From Rickettsiales bacterium (GTDB lineage: Bacteria > Pseudomonadota > Alphaproteobacteria > TMED109 > TMED131), in contig NZFJ01000043.1 of NCBI GenBank assembly GCA_002690625.1, positions 1 to 13,714 of the forward strand: DNA of 13,714 nucleotides, read 5' to 3'. The first letter of the stretch is position 1; each line of letters begins with the position of its first letter. Of this stretch, positions 1-8,310 are shown in pieces. Position numbers and translations under genes: made by a program. The notes beneath the pieces were generated by a model, which saw only the letters and a program-made list of their open reading frames with translations, was not told the origin of the DNA and ran no database searches.

Positions 1-783
1 TCTTTTGAAAATTATAGAAATTTAAATAGTGGCTATGTTATTACTATTGAAAATATAACAGAGTTAATAAAAATTCAAAGATCTGCTGCTTGGTCAGATA
101 TTGCAAGAAGAATAGCTCATGAAATAAAAAACCCATTAACTCCAATACAACTCTCAGCTGACAGACTTAAACATAAATATCTTAAAAACATTAAACAAGA
201 TAGAGATATTTTTATTAATTGCATAGATACTATTATAAGACAAGTATCAACAATGCACAGAATGGTGAATGACTTTTCAACCTTTGCAGAGATGCCGAGA
301 CCAATTTTTCAAATGATAAATATAAATGAAATTATTATCGGTTGCATAAGTATGACAAAGCTTGCAAATAAAGAAATAACTATAACAAGTAACTTAACGA
401 AAATTAAAACTATTAAATTAAAAGCAGATCCTAATTTAATTAATCAAGCATATAATAACTTAATTAAAAATTCTTTAAATTCAATTAATGAAAAATTGAA
501 CGCTAAAACTGAAAAACAAGATTATAAGGGAAAAATTAGTATTGATATTTTTAACAAAAATAACTTTTGTATGCTGGTTATTAAAGATAATGGAATAGGT
601 TTACCGGATGATAAAGAATATTTAACAGAGCCATATATATCAAGGTCTGTAAAGGGTTCGGGCCTAGGCCTAGCTGTAGTTAAGAAAATTATGCAAGATC
701 ATAATGGACATATAGAATTAGAAAATAATAAAAATAAAAACGGAGCAATAATAAGCTTATTGTTCCCAATTAACCTTAATTAA
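1..783 (+). CDS. ntrY: Nitrogen regulation sensor histidine kinase NtrY, C-terminal part (5' end outside window)
   Basis: Reading frame 1 is open from the first base to TAA at 781-783, giving 260 visible residues. An ATG at 253 is internal and not the true start. The fragment opens with the end of a PAS-like region (GYVITIENITEL), followed by the DHp helix with the H-box AHEIKNPLTPIQLS; the phospho-accepting His is codon 118-120. The HATPase_c domain follows with an N-box (NNLIKNSLNSINE, about 450-492), a G1 box (DNGIGLPD, about 586-609) and a G2 box (GSGLGLAVVKK, about 655-687), so the catalytic half looks intact. The sequence around the H-box (AWSDIARRIAHEIKNPLTP) is typical of NtrY. The family is a membrane-bound kinase that phosphorylates NtrX, encoded 14 bases downstream. 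The transmembrane, HAMP and N-terminal PAS parts lie upstream of the window and cannot be assessed. Confidence 0.93.
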   Translation, partial: SFENYRNLNSGYVITIENITELIKIQRSAAWSDIARRIAHEIKNPLTPIQLSADRLKHKYLKNIKQDRDIFINCIDTIIRQVSTMHRMVNDFSTFAEMPRPIFQMININEIIIGCISMTKLANKEITITSNLTKIKTIKLKADPNLINQAYNNLIKNSLNSINEKLNAKTEKQDYKGKISIDIFNKNNFCMLVIKDNGIGLPDDKEYLTEPYISRSVKGSGLGLAVVKKIMQDHNGHIELENNKNKNGAIISLLFPINLN

Positions 784-797
784 AGTAGAATGTTGCT

Positions 798-2162
798 ATG
801 AAAAAAGATATTCTGATTATTGACGATGAAGAGGATATAAGACTATTATTATCTGGGATTTTACAAGATGAAGGATATGAAACCAGAGTAGCCTCAGATT
901 TAAACTCTATGAAATTAGAATTAATAAAAAGAACTCCATCTTTAATTCTTCTAGATGTTTGGTTGAATAAAGGATCTGCAGATGGAATAGATATTCTTAA
1001 AGTAATAAAAAAAAGCTATAATAATGTACCAGTTATTATGATAAGTGGGCATGGAACAATAGATATGGCTATTAAGGCTATAAAAATAGGAGCATTTGAC
1101 TTTATTGAAAAACCATTTGATACAAATATACTTTTATTATGTATTAAAAGAGCTATAGAAATCGCTGAAATTAAGAGACAAAATAAAGAACTTATATCAA
1201 AGAATAATTTTTGTCATAATTATATAGGAAAATCCCAGACTTCTATTGCAATTAGGTCTACTGTAGAAAAAGTTTCAACTACACAAAGTAGAATATTAAT
1301 AAGCGGTCCATCTGGATCTGGAAAAAGATATTTAGCTCAGTTAATACATTATAAATCTACTAGAAATAATGCACCTTTTTTGGTTGCAAATACTAAAAGA
1401 TTAAATACTGAGGAACTTGAAACTTATTTGTTTGGTGTTGAAGACAAAGAAGGTGTGGTTACTAAAATAGGATTAATTGAACAATCGCATAAAGGTACTC
1501 TATATATAGATGAAATTTGTAATTTGAAGGATAATTTACAAGCTAGACTTATTAAGTTACTAACAGAAAAAACTATACTACGAGTATATGGAAAATATAA
1601 TATTGAAATTGATGTTAGAATATTAGTAGGAACATCAAAAAATATTTTAAATGAGATTAATAATAAAAATTTTAGAGAAGATTTATATTATAGACTAAAC
1701 GTTGTACCAATAAAAATCCCTTCTCTAAACGAACGTATTGACGATATTCCTGAGTTTATTGATTACTTTTTAAAAATTTGTAGTGAAAATCTTGGTATGG
1801 CTAATATTAAACTTTCAAAAGATGCTTATAATTACTTACAATCCAGGATTTGGAACGGGAATTTAAGAGAACTTAAAAATGTGATTGAAAAAATACTTAT
1901 ATTATCAAACAAAACAAAAGATGGCCTTATAAATTTAGAAGATATGAATCTTGATCAAAACCAAAACAATAATGAATTTGAGATATTTGTACAAAAAAAA
2001 ATGCTTAGTTTATCTCTTAAAAAAGCTAGAGAATATTTTGAAAGAGAATATATTAAAATTCAAATGCATAGATTTAATAACAATGTATCTAGAACTGCTA
2101 ATTTTATTGGTATGGAGAGATCAGCATTACATAGAAAATTAAAAAACTTAAAACTTAATTAG
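798..2162 (+). CDS. ntrX: Nitrogen assimilation response regulator NtrX
   Basis: 454 residues, the usual NtrX length. Residues 1-120 form a receiver domain: acidic pocket D9/D10, phospho-acceptor D53, K105 in IEKPFD. The insertion after D53 (WLNKGSADG) is characteristic of NtrX rather than NtrC. Residues about 140-370 form an AAA+ sigma-54-activator-type domain with Walker A GPSGSGK (170-176), Walker B TLYIDE (234-239) and arginine-finger region FREDLYYRL (292-300). Where sigma-54 activators carry GAFTGA, this protein reads LFGVEDKEGVV (211-221), so contact with sigma-54 is unlikely; such loss is known in some alphaproteobacterial NtrX proteins. The C-terminus (about 425-454, VSRTANFIGMERSALHRKLK) is a Fis-type helix-turn-helix. 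It is the cognate regulator of the upstream kinase. The 14-base gap has no convincing Shine-Dalgarno sequence, suggesting translation coupled to ntrY. Confidence 0.95.
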   Translation: MKKDILIIDDEEDIRLLLSGILQDEGYETRVASDLNSMKLELIKRTPSLILLDVWLNKGSADGIDILKVIKKSYNNVPVIMISGHGTIDMAIKAIKIGAFDFIEKPFDTNILLLCIKRAIEIAEIKRQNKELISKNNFCHNYIGKSQTSIAIRSTVEKVSTTQSRILISGPSGSGKRYLAQLIHYKSTRNNAPFLVANTKRLNTEELETYLFGVEDKEGVVTKIGLIEQSHKGTLYIDEICNLKDNLQARLIKLLTEKTILRVYGKYNIEIDVRILVGTSKNILNEINNKNFREDLYYRLNVVPIKIPSLNERIDDIPEFIDYFLKICSENLGMANIKLSKDAYNYLQSRIWNGNLRELKNVIEKILILSNKTKDGLINLEDMNLDQNQNNNEFEIFVQKKMLSLSLKKAREYFEREYIKIQMHRFNNNVSRTANFIGMERSALHRKLKNLKLN

Positions 2163-2170
2163 AAAATATT

Positions 2171-3547
2171 ATGAAAATTATTATTTGTGGCGCAGGTGAA
2201 GTAGGATTTAGTTTAGCAAAATATTTAGCATCTGAAGATATGCAAGTAACAGTTATAGATGAAAGTTCTGACAGACTTCAAAAAGTTGCTGCTTCTATAG
2301 ATGTTAGATCAATAATTGGTAAATCATATAATCCAAATATATTGTTGGAAGCTGGTGCAGAAAATGCTGATTTGCTTATTTCTGTATCAGAAAACGATGA
2401 AAGTAATATAATTTCCTGTGAAATAGCAAAGGTTTTATTTAATCTACCAAATACTATAGCAAGAATTAGAGAAAAAGATCTATTAGAAAGCAAATGGTTA
2501 GACTTATTCTCTGCAAAGGGTTTAAAAGTAGATAATGTTATTTCACCAGAGAACGAAGTAGCAAATATGTTAGCAAGATTGGTCGCAGTATCAGGAGCAC
2601 ATGATTTAATTTCCTTTGCTGATGATAAAATAAGATTAATAGGTCTAAAACTTGACGATGATTGTCCAGTACTTGAAACTCCCCTAAAGCAATTAACTGA
2701 ACTTTTTCCTGACCTTAATACAAAAATAGTTTTAATGAATAGAGATGAAAAAGTTTTTATACCAGATAATATGGAACAACTTCAAGCAAATGATGATATA
2801 TATATGATAGCAGACAGTAATAATACAAAACGTATTTTATCAGTATTTGGAAAAAAGTTAATAGATTCAAGAAAAATTATAATTATAGGCGCTGGTATTA
2901 TAGCTATAAATATTGCTAAAATTTTAGAAATTAACGAACCAGATGCTTCAGTTACTATTATAGAAAGCAATAAAAACCAAGCAGAAAAAGCAGCTATGAA
3001 ATTAGAAAAAGCTAATGTGCTTTTAGGAGATGCAGTAGAAAATGATATAATGAACGAAGCAGGCATATCTGAAGCTGATATAGTTTTTTCAGTTACAAAC
3101 AGTGATGAAATTAATACCTTAGTTTCTATTTTGTCTAAAAAAGCTGGTGCAAAAAATTGTTATGCTTTATTAAACGGGGATAAATATCAGCCAGTAATAC
3201 CATACCTTGATATAGATGGTATCATATCACCTAGAGAGTTAACTGTTTCTAGGGTATTAAAACATATTAGAAAAGCAATCGTCTCAGACGTACATGAAAT
3301 AAGAAATGGGTCTGCTGAAATTATTGAATTTGAAGTAAAAAATGGATCAACTTTAATAGGCATAGAATTACGTAATTCAAAACTGCCTGAAGATACTTTT
3401 ATAGGAGCTATAGTAAGAGATAACATAGTTATTTCACCAAAAGGAAACACAATAATAGAATTAGGAGACAAAATAGTGATGTGTTTACTTCACGATGCTA
3501 TTCAAAGAGTAGAAGACTTTTTATCTGAAGATAGTCAATTAATATAA
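2171..3547 (+). CDS. trkA: Trk system potassium uptake regulatory protein TrkA
   Basis: 458 residues, matching full-length duplicated TrkA. The layout is RCK_N (about 1-125), RCK_C (about 140-225), RCK_N (about 232-350), RCK_C (about 370-455). The first Rossmann motif is GAGEVG at residues 7-12 with acidic D30 in TVIDE ending beta-2, a classical NAD(H)-binding arrangement. The second copy reads IIIIGAGIIAINIAK, in which the third glycine of GxGxxG is Ala; its acidic residue (TIIES) is kept. TrkA is the cytosolic ring that gates the TrkH channel in response to nucleotides. The gene starts 8 bases after ntrX. Its TAA stop shares one base with the trkH ATG (TAATG), so the two subunits are probably translationally coupled. 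Placement after ntrX is common in alphaproteobacteria. Confidence 0.95.
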   Translation: MKIIICGAGEVGFSLAKYLASEDMQVTVIDESSDRLQKVAASIDVRSIIGKSYNPNILLEAGAENADLLISVSENDESNIISCEIAKVLFNLPNTIARIREKDLLESKWLDLFSAKGLKVDNVISPENEVANMLARLVAVSGAHDLISFADDKIRLIGLKLDDDCPVLETPLKQLTELFPDLNTKIVLMNRDEKVFIPDNMEQLQANDDIYMIADSNNTKRILSVFGKKLIDSRKIIIIGAGIIAINIAKILEINEPDASVTIIESNKNQAEKAAMKLEKANVLLGDAVENDIMNEAGISEADIVFSVTNSDEINTLVSILSKKAGAKNCYALLNGDKYQPVIPYLDIDGIISPRELTVSRVLKHIRKAIVSDVHEIRNGSAEIIEFEVKNGSTLIGIELRNSKLPEDTFIGAIVRDNIVISPKGNTIIELGDKIVMCLLHDAIQRVEDFLSEDSQLI

Positions 3548-4935
3548 TGCTTGTAAATAATATTTATTTTGGCTTTCAGAGTATATTTATATCATTTGGA
3601 TTATTATCCTTAATATCTATATTTATATCTTTTTTTTTAAATTTAGGTTATGAGACTATATTATTTATAACTTGTTCATTAAATATCCTAATTATTTATC
3701 TTATTAATTTTTTTAAGAAAAAAAAAGATATTACTAATAAAAATTTTATTTTTATAAGCTTGATAATATGGCTTATAATAATTTTAATTAGTGTTACTCC
3801 ACTATTTGAGTTATTAAAAGATAAAACACTTAATGAAAAAATTTTTTTTGCAACGAGTTTAGTTACTACCACTGGTTTAAATATACTCGATAATAATTAT
3901 AGTGATAATATCATTCTAGCCATTTGGATATCTAACATACAAATTATTGGTGCTTTATACACTATTTTTATTACTTTATTATATTACACTTTATACATTA
4001 AAAAAAATAACAACAAACTTTTAATAGTTAATAAACAAACTATTCTTATTATAAACTTTCTATTTATATCTTTTTTGATAACATTTACGATTATATTGCA
4101 ATCTTATGATTTTAATTTAGTTGATAGTTTTAGTTTAGCTTCAGCAATTTTATCTAGTGGCGGAATTACTGCAAGTGAATCAGTATTTTTAAAATATAAC
4201 ATTAATCACTTTATAGTTACTTTATTAATGATTATTAGCTTATTAATTTTGCCTATTTACTTTTATATTATTAATAAAAAAAACCTTAAATATGAATATA
4301 AAAAAATTAAAAATTTATCATTCCGTTTCTTTTTATTTATTATTCTTATGATAAGTTTTATCACTTTTACTGGACATTTAAGTTATTCAGAAAATTTATT
4401 TTTGGCAGCATCATTTATAACTACAACTGGTATACTGCCTTATGAATTGGAAAATAACTATTCATTACTAGAATATAATAAGTTTTTTTTTCTTTTTTTA
4501 TTTTTTTCTATAATCGGTACTTTTTCAGGTACCACAAATGGTGGAATTAAAATTAATAAAGTAGGTTTATTATTAATAAATATAAAAGAAGAGTTTAATA
4601 ATTTTCTTTTTCAATATAACGTTAAAGGCATAGAAATAATTAAAAAAGGTACAACTCAGAAAGAGCTAGATAGTTTTTATGCTGCTACAGGCTTTGGTGT
4701 TTTTTTACTTTTAATAAGTATTTTGATTTTAAATATAAGTGATTTAGATCTTAAAAGTTCATTAGTTTATGCAGTTTCAGCTTTATCTAATACTGGTGAA
4801 GGTTTAATACTAATAAGTAGTATTAAAGAAAAAGTTAGCCCTAGTTATTATATTATTTTAAATATACTAATGATATGTGGTAGATTTGAAAGTATAGGCT
4901 ATTTATTATTATTTAACAAAGTATTTAAAAATTGA
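3547..4935 (+). CDS. trkH: Trk/Ktr-type potassium uptake channel subunit TrkH
   Basis: 462-residue, very hydrophobic inner-membrane protein rich in Phe, Leu, Ile and Asn. Four pore-loop repeats of the SKT superfamily are visible, each with its filter glycine: TSLVTTTG (G110), ILSSGGITASES (G205/G206), SFITTTG (G295) and SALSNTGEG (G417). After the third repeat, GTFSGTTNGGIKI (324-336) matches the conserved GSTxGGIK segment of TrkH. The C-terminal MICGRFESIG corresponds to the family's GRLE motif. These show a complete K+ translocation subunit partnered by TrkA, with which the start codon overlaps by one base. Despite the AT-driven amino-acid drift, all four selectivity segments are intact. 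It ends in TGA, one of the TGA stops that support the standard code. A Ktr-type Na+ dependence cannot be excluded from sequence alone. Confidence 0.93.
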   Translation: MLVNNIYFGFQSIFISFGLLSLISIFISFFLNLGYETILFITCSLNILIIYLINFFKKKKDITNKNFIFISLIIWLIIILISVTPLFELLKDKTLNEKIFFATSLVTTTGLNILDNNYSDNIILAIWISNIQIIGALYTIFITLLYYTLYIKKNNNKLLIVNKQTILIINFLFISFLITFTIILQSYDFNLVDSFSLASAILSSGGITASESVFLKYNINHFIVTLLMIISLLILPIYFYIINKKNLKYEYKKIKNLSFRFFLFIILMISFITFTGHLSYSENLFLAASFITTTGILPYELENNYSLLEYNKFFFLFLFFSIIGTFSGTTNGGIKINKVGLLLINIKEEFNNFLFQYNVKGIEIIKKGTTQKELDSFYAATGFGVFLLLISILILNISDLDLKSSLVYAVSALSNTGEGLILISSIKEKVSPSYYIILNILMICGRFESIGYLLLFNKVFKN

Positions 4936-4939
4936 GGAT

Positions 4940-5782
4940 ATGACAAATTTTAATTATGTAAATGGTGAATATTTACCAGACAATGTTGCACAAATTTCAA
5001 TTAATGATAGATCTTTTCATTTTGCAGATGCAGTTTATGAGGTAGTTGCTGTTTATAACAACAAACTACTCTTTTGGAATGAACATGTTGATAGATTAAA
5101 ACTTTCACTAAAGCATTTAAATATGGTTTATAAAAAAAGTTTTGATGTACTAAAAATAAAATGTAAAGAATTAATACAAAGAAATGATTTAAATGAAGGT
5201 TTGATTTATATTCATATATCAAGAGGCATATCAAAAAGAAATCATAATTGGAATTTAAATATAACACCTTCTTTAGTAATTTCTTCTATTAGAAAAAAAG
5301 TATTTGATATTAGCCAAAAGCATATTTCTTTAATATTTGAAAAAGATATCAGATGGAAAAAATGTTATATTAAATCAGTTTCATTACTACCAAATGTTTT
5401 ATTAAAACAAAAAGCTTTTTTAAATAAAGCACAAGAATGCATATTATTGGATAAAAATGGATATATTACCGAAGCTACCACATCAAATATTTGGATACTA
5501 ATAAAAAATAATTTAGTTACGACACCATTGACTAGCAACATCTTAGCAGGTGTTACAAGAAAAAAAATTTTAGAAATAGCAACTAATTTAAAAATTAAAA
5601 CTGTAGAAAAAAAATTTAAAATAAAAGATTTATACAATGCTGATGCCACTTTTATTACAAATAGTTCATCAATTATACAAGAAGCTAATAGATTGGGAAA
5701 TAAAAAACTGAATATAGATAAAAGTGGAATGTTGAACAAATTAAAAGATAAAATGCTATATATTATACAAAATGATAAATAA
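4940..5782 (+). CDS. dat: D-amino-acid (D-alanine) aminotransferase, PLP fold type IV
   Basis: 280 residues, the usual length for class IV aminotransferases. The N-terminus (YVNGEYLPDNVAQISINDR) and FADAVYEVV are typical. The PLP Lys is K145 in YIKSVSLLPNV, and the cofactor-contacting Glu is E178 in ITEATTSNIW. The segment RGISKRNHNW puts R100 and H102 at the RxH carboxylate trap that separates D-amino-acid from branched-chain aminotransferases, so D-specificity is favoured. The reaction interconverts D-Ala + 2-oxoglutarate with pyruvate + D-Glu, feeding peptidoglycan precursors. It starts 4 bases after trkH; the GAGG overlapping the trkH TGA can act as Shine-Dalgarno. Its 3' end overlaps hfq by 11 bases. 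An alternative in the same fold family (branched-chain aminotransferase or aminodeoxychorismate lyase) is less likely given the RxH motif. Confidence 0.88.
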   Translation: MTNFNYVNGEYLPDNVAQISINDRSFHFADAVYEVVAVYNNKLLFWNEHVDRLKLSLKHLNMVYKKSFDVLKIKCKELIQRNDLNEGLIYIHISRGISKRNHNWNLNITPSLVISSIRKKVFDISQKHISLIFEKDIRWKKCYIKSVSLLPNVLLKQKAFLNKAQECILLDKNGYITEATTSNIWILIKNNLVTTPLTSNILAGVTRKKILEIATNLKIKTVEKKFKIKDLYNADATFITNSSSIIQEANRLGNKKLNIDKSGMLNKLKDKMLYIIQNDK

Positions 5783-5975
5783 AAAAAAAACTGTATTAGT
5801 ACAAGATATATTTTTAGAAGACACTATTAAATCTAATAAAACTATAGAAATAAATTTAGTTAATGGACTAATAATTAAATGCAGAGTTATTAATTGTGAT
5901 AATTTTTCTATTTTAGTAATTATAAATAGTAAAAAAGCCTTAATTTACAAGCATTCCATAGCATATATAAAATAA
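5772..5975 (+). CDS. hfq: RNA-binding protein Hfq (short, divergent)
   Basis: 67 residues, essentially only the Sm core with no C-terminal tail. Sm1 is recognisable as QDIFLEDTIKSNKTIEINLVNG (from Q11) and Sm2 as IYKHSIAYI (58-66), the [FY]KHA signature of bacterial Hfq. Kept residues by alignment to E. coli Hfq are Q8 (Q11 here), D9 (D12), F42 (F45 in DNF), Y55-K56-H57 (Y59-K60-H61) and NG (31-32). Changed residues are G34, here C37; K31, here I34; and the rim arginines 16/17/19, here I19/K20/N22. There is one extra residue before YKH. The family is a hexameric chaperone pairing small RNAs with mRNAs. The start lies inside dat (11-base overlap) without a Shine-Dalgarno, implying coupled translation. 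The first codons contain an A10 run at 5781-5790. hflX, its usual neighbour, is absent. Confidence 0.88.
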   Translation: MINKKKTVLVQDIFLEDTIKSNKTIEINLVNGLIIKCRVINCDNFSILVIINSKKALIYKHSIAYIK

Positions 5976-5988
5976 ATTCTATTTAGCA

Positions 5989-6018
5989 CTTGAATTTGTT
6001 TAAAGAATATACAAAATA
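5989..6018 (+). promoter_or_regulatory. Probable groESL promoter region
   Basis: In the 107-base gap between hfq and groES, a TTGAAT hexamer (5990-5995; CTTGAA if read from 5989) resembles a sigma-70 or sigma-32 -35 element. A weak AT-rich -10 (for example CAAAAT at 6012-6017, 16-base spacer) would put the transcript start at about 6024, just ahead of the CIRCE operator, which is where CIRCE usually lies. The AT richness makes the exact -10 unassignable. Confidence 0.4.
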
Positions 6019-6026
6019 TATATTAA

Positions 6027-6053
6027 TAAGCACTCTATAATCAAGAGTGCCTA
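6027..6053 (+). promoter_or_regulatory. CIRCE operator (HrcA repressor site) upstream of groESL
   Basis: The left arm TAAGCACTC (6027-6035), a 9-base spacer (6036-6044) and the right arm GAGTGCCTA (6045-6053) match the CIRCE consensus TTAGCACTC-N9-GAGTGCTAA at 15 of 18 arm positions, with the inner GCACTC/GAGTGC perfect. The spacer length is exactly canonical. It lies 29 bases before the groES ATG. CIRCE is bound by HrcA, whose folding depends on GroEL, giving feedback control of chaperonin levels. The hrcA gene is not in the window. The hairpin may also hinder read-through from hfq. Confidence 0.93.
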
Positions 6054-6069
6054 TTTTATTAATTATTAC

Positions 6070-6075
6070 AAAGGA
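6070..6075 (+). promoter_or_regulatory. Shine-Dalgarno site of groES
   Basis: AAAGGA sits 7 bases before the ATG at 6083 and decides that start over an upstream in-frame GTG at 6047, which falls inside the CIRCE right arm. groEL has the same hexamer at the same spacing (6388-6393, ATG at 6401). Confidence 0.8.
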
Positions 6076-6082
6076 TATAAAT

Positions 6083-6373
6083 ATGAATTTTCGACCATTA
6101 CATGACAGGGTCATGGTTAAAAGAGAAGATGAAGAAGATATCACTAAAGGTGGTATCATTATTCCTGACACTGCTAAAGAAAAACCAATGCATGCTAAAA
6201 TAGTAGCGGTTGGTTCAGGCCATAGAGCAGATGATGGAACTATTACTCCATTAGATGTAAAAAAAGGAGATAAAGTACTCATTGGTAAGTGGTCTGGTAC
6301 AGAGGTAACTATAGATAATGTTGACTATGTAATAGTAAAAGAGTCTGACATTATGGGTATAGTTGGTAAATAA
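6083..6373 (+). CDS. groES: Co-chaperonin GroES
   Basis: 96 residues from the ATG at 6083, beginning [15 protein letters not shown], the standard Cpn10 N-terminus. An in-frame GTG at 6047 would add 12 residues, but it lies in the CIRCE operator and lacks a ribosome site, so it is rejected. The mobile loop that docks on GroEL is [13 protein letters not shown]; the core GSG and the C-terminal [11 protein letters not shown] are typical. GroES forms the heptameric lid of the GroEL folding chamber in the cytosol. The gene has a strong Shine-Dalgarno, lies 27 bases ahead of groEL and shares its CIRCE-controlled promoter. Composition is less extreme than in neighbouring genes, as expected of a highly expressed conserved protein. 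Confidence 0.98.
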   Translation: MNFRPLHDRVMVKREDEEDITKGGIIIPDTAKEKPMHAKIVAVGSGHRADDGTITPLDVKKGDKVLIGKWSGTEVTIDNVDYVIVKESDIMGIVGK

Positions 6374-6385
6374 TTTTTAATATAA

Positions 6386-8083
<1,698 letters not shown>

Positions 8084-8107
8084 TACCCTTATCGTACATA
8101 AAAAATT

Positions 8108-8140
8108 AAAAAACCCCAGATTTGATCTGGGGTTTTTTTT
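8108..8140 (+). terminator. Intrinsic terminator of groESL
   Basis: A perfect inverted repeat, CCCCAGAT (8114-8121), loop TTG, ATCTGGGG (8125-8132), is flanked by A6 (8108-8113) that can extend the stem with the following T8 (8133-8140). GC-rich stem plus U-run makes a textbook Rho-independent terminator, 24 bases after the groEL stop. Confidence 0.95.
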
Positions 8141-8192
8141 ATCTATTTTAAAATAAAAGTAATGAATAATTTGAAAAGCATATAATTCAAAA

Positions 8193-8289
8193 TCTATTCA
8201 ATCAGTGCATGAGAATAAAATTTCATATACAAGATAAAATATTAATCAAATTTATTAATCCCAACTAATTTTAGGTGGCTTTTTTTTTT
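8193..8289 (+). ncRNA. Candidate small RNA or leader in the groEL-nitroreductase gap
   Basis: The 170-base gap 8141-8310 contains no convincing gene. A TATAAT at 8181-8186 could serve as a -10 element, although no good -35 is visible. Downstream lie three successive hairpin-capable segments: ATGAGA/TTTCAT (8209-8226, one G-U pair), ATTAAT/ATTAAT (8241-8246 with 8254-8259) and CCAACTAA/TTAGGTGG (8261-8278), the last followed by T9. This could be an independent RNA of about 95 nt or a terminated leader of the nitroreductase gene. A 19-codon ORF (8209-8268) ends inside the last hairpin. AT-rich DNA forms such weak stems by chance, so this stays tentative. Confidence 0.22.
8261..8289 (+). terminator. 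Second terminator-like hairpin with U-run
   Basis: CCAACTAA (8261-8268), a TT loop, and TTAGGTGG (8271-8278) form a stem with one A-G mismatch, followed by CT and T9 (8281-8289). It lies about 120 bases beyond the groESL terminator, so it is either a back-up terminator or the end of a separate short transcript. Confidence 0.5.
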
Positions 8290-8310
8290 AAATAAATTAT
8301 ATATTTAGTA

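Noticed and set aside
253..783. ATG at 253 as the start of a separate short kinase
   Set aside because: The same frame is open to base 1 and contains the NtrY H-box upstream of 253, so this is an internal Met.
1951..2142. 63-residue plus-strand frame inside ntrX
   Set aside because: Alternate-frame shadow of the NtrX C-terminal region; composition is only AT-rich Ile/Leu/Lys, with no motif.
2278..3471. Three minus-strand frames antisense to trkA
   Set aside because: They mirror the strongly supported trkA gene, lack ribosome sites and motifs, and arise from its codon pattern.
5983..5991. TTAGCACTT as a second CIRCE copy
   Set aside because: Only a left half-site; no GAGTGC arm follows at the 9-base spacing.
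6036..6041. TATAAT within the CIRCE spacer as the main groESL -10
   Set aside because: The matching -35 position (about 6013-6018, AAAATA) is poor; the arrangement with TTGAAT at 5990 upstream of CIRCE is more usual. Mentioned only as a note.
6047..6082. Upstream in-frame GTG start for groES
   Set aside because: It falls inside the CIRCE right arm, adds residues with no counterpart in GroES, and the ATG at 6083 has a good AAAGGA.
5983..6282. Minus-strand frame over the groES promoter and gene
   Set aside because: Antisense shadow of groES crossing the CIRCE operator; no family features.
8209..8268. 19-codon ORF in the groEL-nitroreductase gap
   Set aside because: No ribosome site, very short, and expected by chance; kept only as an alternative reading of the candidate RNA region.
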